Source of the DNA: DASQYE01 sp035940775
GTDB taxonomy: Bacteria; Acidobacteriota; Blastocatellia; Pyrinomonadales; Pyrinomonadaceae
Direction of reading: 5' to 3'
Length of the DNA: 64,000 nt
Assembly: GCA_035940775.1 (NCBI GenBank)
Contig: DASZEN010000016.1
Location: 118,841 to 182,840 of the forward strand
In this document: piece after piece, positions 61,045 through 64,000 of the stretch
Numbering within the stretch: the stretch's first letter is position 1
Layout: the number at the start of each line of letters is the position of its first letter
Made by a program: the position numbers and the translations under genes
The notes under the pieces: generated by a model
Database searches by the model: none
The model's input: the letters and a program-made list of their open reading frames with translations, nothing else
What the model was told of the DNA's origin: nothing

Positions 61045-62679
61045 ATGACCGGGCAAATCAGCAAACGTAACGGACAGACGCTAAGAAGTAGCGTAAACGA
61101 TAAAAGAACAGCGCTCGTTTATTGCCGTGTGTCCACAGCAAAGCAAGAAGAAGAAGGGACTTCGCTTGATTCGCAAGCTGCCGCCTGTGTAACGCACGCA
61201 GAGAAGCTTGGCTATGTCGTCGGACGCATCACAAAAGAAGTTTTCAGCGGTGCTGAACTCTTCGACCGACCACTCCTCTCGCGTGACCGTGCAGACATCC
61301 GCGCTGGGCAATTTGATGCAGTCGTTGTTTATGCCATTGACCGCCTCTCGCGCGATGTGGCGCATTTAGCGATCCTCTCGGAAGAGGTTGAGCGGGCGGG
61401 CGCGGCACTCATTTTCGTTACCGAAGACCTTGACGATTCGCCAGAAGGCAAACTGATGACTAGCGTCAAAGCTTATGTGGCAGAGGTCGAACGTCTAAAA
61501 ATCCGCGAGCGATGCGTAAGAGGGAAGCGGCAGAAGGCGCTAAACGGAAAGGTGGTGCGCGGGGGCACAGACCTTTACGGCTACTCTTACGATAAAGAGC
61601 ATGGCATCAGGGCAATTAAAGAAGATGAGGCGATGGTAGTCCGTCAGATTTACAGGTGGATTCTGGAAGGGGTCAGCACCCGTAAAGTGATTCAACGGCT
61701 TAACGAGCAAGGCATTCCATCGCCCGCTAGGGGCAAACGACAGTATAAAGATGGTCGCGAGACCTTTTGGGGGAAAGGCGCGATAGGCCGCATCCTCTCT
61801 GAGCCTGCATATAAGGGTGTAGCCGTTGCATGGCGGTACAAAGGCGTTAGGGGCTACGAAGACGGGCAGAAATTTTATCGTATAGCCCTCCGTGACGAAA
61901 GCGAGTGGATTCAATTACCGGACGGCACGACGCCCGCCATCGTGACGGCGGAAATGTGGGATGCCGTTCAAAAGGCTTTAGAAAGTAATCGCGGCGAAGA
62001 AACGCGCAATGAGACACGGCCAGACCTCCTGCGAGGATACGTCTTCTGCGGCGTGTGCGGACGGAGGATGTACGGGGAGAGTGAACACGGCGAGCATAGG
62101 ATTTACCGCTGCCCGTCGCGCAACACACCGACAGGAAATTGTGGGGGAAAGCGTATTGGGGCGGAGCGGTCTGAGATACTTGTTTGGTCAAAAATCACCG
62201 ACATCCTCCGCCATCCTGAGACGATTAAGCTGGAACTTGAAAGACGAAAGGCTGAGGGAGAAGACGGAACGACGCATCTTCTTGCGGATATGGAATCTGC
62301 AAAGAAGGCTTTACAGAATATTGAGAGCGAGCTACAGCGCCTCGTGCGCCGTGCGGCGACGGCTGACGATGAACTTTGGGAGATGTTTCAGGGGCAAATA
62401 AACCTGAAGAAAACAGAGCGCCAACGGCTTGCCGGGCTTGTGGCAGAAACCGAAGCCCGCATAGCGACACAAAACGCTGACGCTATAAGCCTGACAGCCT
62501 TGACGGAATATTGTGAGCGCGTTCGTGGCAATTTGGATAATTTCGGCTTCGATGATAAACGGCTGGCGCTTAAAGCCCTGAACTTGCGGGTTATTGGAAA
62601 TGGTAGTGAATATCGGCTCGATGTCTCATTTCCGATCAGTCCGGCTGCGGGATATTCGCCCCAATCATTCTTCTCATAG
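61045..62679 (+). CDS. Large serine recombinase (island integrase)
   Basis: This 544-residue protein has the resolvase catalytic domain with Ser30 in YCRVSTAKQ and DRLSRD (about 100-105), the recombinase domain with GYSYDKEHGIRAI, a zinc ribbon (CGVCGRRMYG and CPSRNTPTGNC, about 337-370) and a coiled coil (about 400-460). All parts needed for integration are present. AGGAGG lies 9 bases before the ATG at 61045; a TTG at 61036 is less likely. The gene runs through the right junction: its last two codons (Phe, Ser) and TAG stop are comM sequence. After excision, its frame would continue from the same core into YCSGQNTWVFSFHIKA before a stop, giving a 558-residue protein. Confidence 0.95.
   Translation: MTGQISKRNGQTLRSSVNDKRTALVYCRVSTAKQEEEGTSLDSQAAACVTHAEKLGYVVGRITKEVFSGAELFDRPLLSRDRADIRAGQFDAVVVYAIDRLSRDVAHLAILSEEVERAGAALIFVTEDLDDSPEGKLMTSVKAYVAEVERLKIRERCVRGKRQKALNGKVVRGGTDLYGYSYDKEHGIRAIKEDEAMVVRQIYRWILEGVSTRKVIQRLNEQGIPSPARGKRQYKDGRETFWGKGAIGRILSEPAYKGVAVAWRYKGVRGYEDGQKFYRIALRDESEWIQLPDGTTPAIVTAEMWDAVQKALESNRGEETRNETRPDLLRGYVFCGVCGRRMYGESEHGEHRIYRCPSRNTPTGNCGGKRIGAERSEILVWSKITDILRHPETIKLELERRKAEGEDGTTHLLADMESAKKALQNIESELQRLVRRAATADDELWEMFQGQINLKKTERQRLAGLVAETEARIATQNADAISLTALTEYCERVRGNLDNFGFDDKRLALKALNLRVIGNGSEYRLDVSFPISPAAGYSPQSFFS
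62666..62671 (+). other. attR core (right junction)
   Basis: CATTCT at the island/comM junction. Left of it is island sequence (CGCCCCAAT), right of it is comM (TCTCATAGGCCCG). Together with 29801-29806 it defines a 6-base core. Confidence 0.85.
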
Positions 62680-63557
62680 GCCCGCCGGGCTCCGGCAAGA
62701 CTATGCTCGCCAAACGCCTGCCGACGATCCTGCCGCCGCTCGAATTTGATGCCGCTCTGGAATTGACCAAGATACATTCGGTGGCGGGTCTGACGGGGCG
62801 CGCCGGTCTGGTTACGGCGAGGCCGTTTCGGTCGCCGCATCATACGATCAGCGATGCCGGATTGATCGGCGGCGGCGCTGTGCCCCGTCCCGGCGAGGTC
62901 AGCCTGGCCCATCACGGCGTGCTCTTTCTGGACGAGCTGCCGGAGTTTGACCGCAGCGTTCTCGAAGTACTGCGCCAGCCCCTGGAAGACCAACAGGTGA
63001 CGATCAGCCGCGCGGCGATGTCTCTGACCTTTCCGGCCTCTTTCATGCTGGCGGCCGCCATGAATCCGTGCCCGTGCGGTTTCTGGAACGACCCCTTGCG
63101 CGAGTGTCGCTGCACGCCCCTACAGATTCAGCGATACGTAGGCCGCATCTCGGGGCCGCTGCTCGACCGCATAGACATCCACATAGACGTTCCGGCAGTG
63201 CGTTTCAGGGACTTGACGGGCGATGCGGCAGTCCCTGAGCCTGAAAGCTCGGCCAGCATACGCGAGCGGGTGCTCAAGGCGCGGGAGCGCCAGCTAGAGC
63301 GTTTTGCGGGCGAGGGCGTCTTCTCGAACGCGCTCATGACGCCGCGCCTGATCCGCTGTTTTTGCCGCATTGATTCGCAGAGCGAGCGGTTGCTTGAGGC
63401 GGCGATGACCCGTTTGGGCTTGTCAGCGCGTGCCTATGACCGTATTCTGAAGGTCAGCCGTACCATCGCCGATCTGGATTCGTCAGAGAGCATCGGCGCG
63501 CCGCATGTCGCCGAAGCGGTCGGTTACCGCTCGCTCGACCGGACTTACTGGACATAG
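62672..63557 (+). pseudogene. comM: comM 3' part (interrupted by island)
   Basis: This part encodes the AAA+ and C-terminal domains of ComM. Joined to the 5' part it begins at the Walker A motif (IGPPGSGKTMLAKRL). HHTISDAGLIGGG and the ComM signature PRPGEVSLAHHGVLFLDELPEF (Walker B) follow, then the zinc/finger-like NPCPCGFWND and CRCTPLQIQRY. The stop is at 63555-63557. All motifs are intact, so only the island insertion breaks the gene. An ATG at 62703 might allow a fragment to be made, but it would lack Walker A. Confidence 0.95.
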
Positions 63558-63718
63558 CGGGCGGCCGCCGCTGCTGCACGAAAGCGTTGGCTCGGTATAC
63601 GAAAAAGATTATCTTTTAGTAGAATAAGGCAACGACGCGCGAGAAGCGCCGCATCACAAAAGAGGTGAAAGAGCCCGGCCCTGATAGCCTGCTCCCGGCG
63701 AGGCTGGAGCCGGGGCAG

Positions 63719-64000
63719 ATGTTAAATCTTTCGCTGAGGATCGAGCGGTCGCGCCCGCCACGTCGGTTTATGAGCAGCATGGAAGAGACTGCACGACTTC
63801 CGCCGCTGGCCCGAACAAACGGACACGTGACCGAAGCCGAAACCGAGACAACACAGAGCACCGACTATGCGTTGGCACAGGCGGCCTCAGAAGGCGACAT
63901 GACTGCCTTCGAGCAGCTTTACTCTCGCCATAATCGCAGAGTCTACTCCTTGTGCCTTCGCATGACGCAAAACACCTCGGAGGCCGAAGACCTCGCTCAG
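63719..64000 (+). CDS. ECF-type sigma factor, 5' part (runs off the window)
   Basis: The frame from the ATG at 63719 (GGAG upstream) continues to the window end. From an alternative ATG at 63770 it reads to AEDLAQ. The segment ASEGDMTAFEQLYSRHNRRVYSLCLRMTQNTSEAEDLAQ (landmarks ASEGDMTAF and AEDLAQ) is region 2.1-2.2 of an ECF sigma factor. The start cannot be decided. No promoter or anti-sigma gene is visible in the window. Confidence 0.8.
   Translation, partial: MLNLSLRIERSRPPRRFMSSMEETARLPPLARTNGHVTEAETETTQSTDYALAQAASEGDMTAFEQLYSRHNRRVYSLCLRMTQNTSEAEDLAQ

Larger units (their letters stand above)
29801..62671. mobile_element. 32.9-kb serine-integrase island inserted in comM
   Basis: The element separates two halves of comM that rejoin exactly in frame. 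Both junctions share CATTCT (29801-29806 and 62666-62671). The recombinase gene lies at the right end, reading into the right junction, which is normal for an integrase next to its attP. Cargo includes an integron-type cassette array, an RHS locus, a replication-type gene set, a type IIG restriction-modification enzyme and several small DNA-binding proteins. Base composition is visibly more AT-rich than the flanking chromosome. No capsid or portal genes, conjugation genes or relaxase are recognisable, so the element is not a complete prophage or ICE. Confidence 0.93.

Noticed and set aside
29801..62671. Interpretation of the island as an ICE or intact prophage
   Set aside because: No relaxase, type IV secretion, capsid, portal or tail genes could be recognised.

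Overview
The window is a bacterial chromosome segment, probably from the Acidobacteriota (Blastocatellia-like). The support is indirect: a GC-rich, house-keeping-rich backbone that combines an S46 peptidase, an MXAN_5187-type protein, TPR/HTH regulators, SelA and a SET-domain protein, all without diderm-atypical features. No 16S or other strong marker is present, so the taxonomic call is an inference.

Backbone, 1-29.8 kb: a TPR/HTH regulator; tRNA-Asn with decayed tyrosine- and serine-recombinase remnants beside it (an old integration site); an esterase; penicillin-binding protein 1A; tmRNA with its promoter; murI-rph; a secreted protein; a SAM methyltransferase; a SET-domain protein; selA; an MXAN_5187-domain protein; a cold-shock protein; an S46 peptidase; an M23 peptidase; an ECF sigma / double zinc-finger anti-sigma / zinc-finger membrane protein operon; a flippase-like membrane protein with a MaoC hydratase; nrdR; hsp20-lon; and an MltD-like lytic transglycosylase. 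The backbone resumes at 62.67 kb with the second half of comM and the start of another ECF sigma factor gene.

Island, 29,801-62,671: a 32.9-kb integrative element is inserted in comM exactly in the codons that lead into the Walker A motif. The two ends share the 6-base core CATTCT. Joining the flanks restores an in-frame 523-residue ComM with an intact GPPGSGKT motif. The element ends with its own large serine recombinase gene, whose 3' end overlaps the attachment site, so the recombinase has one C-terminus when integrated and another when circular.

Island content from left to right: (a) 29.87-39.2 kb, an integron-type cassette array on the minus strand with nine complete attC sites and one truncated site but no integron integrase (a CALIN). 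Its cassettes encode three PD-(D/E)XK nucleases, a caspase-like protease, a pentapeptide-repeat membrane protein, small membrane proteins and a HEPN-like protein, and two carry no substantial ORF. (b) 39.4-41.1 kb, a TPR/Fis-HTH regulator divergent from a 58-residue secreted peptide with a repeated GDMxxP motif, with a perfect palindrome between them. (c) 41.7-48.7 kb, a secreted protein, a 1,728-residue RHS protein with an unrecognised C-terminal domain, and two lipoproteins. (d) 49-55.1 kb, a replication-type module: small HTH protein, P4-type primase/helicase, DUF6371-like primase protein preceded by inverted 9-base iterons, terminase-small-subunit-like HTH protein and a zinc-ribbon protein. 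(e) 55.2-60.3 kb, a HEPN (Apea-like) gene next to a second truncated attC and a single-chain type IIG restriction-modification enzyme. (f) 60.3-62.7 kb, an HTH protein, a SWIM-finger protein and the serine recombinase. Taken together the island looks like a phage-satellite-like or plasmid-like element loaded with putative anti-phage genes. That functional reading is inference; the insertion geometry and the attC array are visible directly in the sequence.
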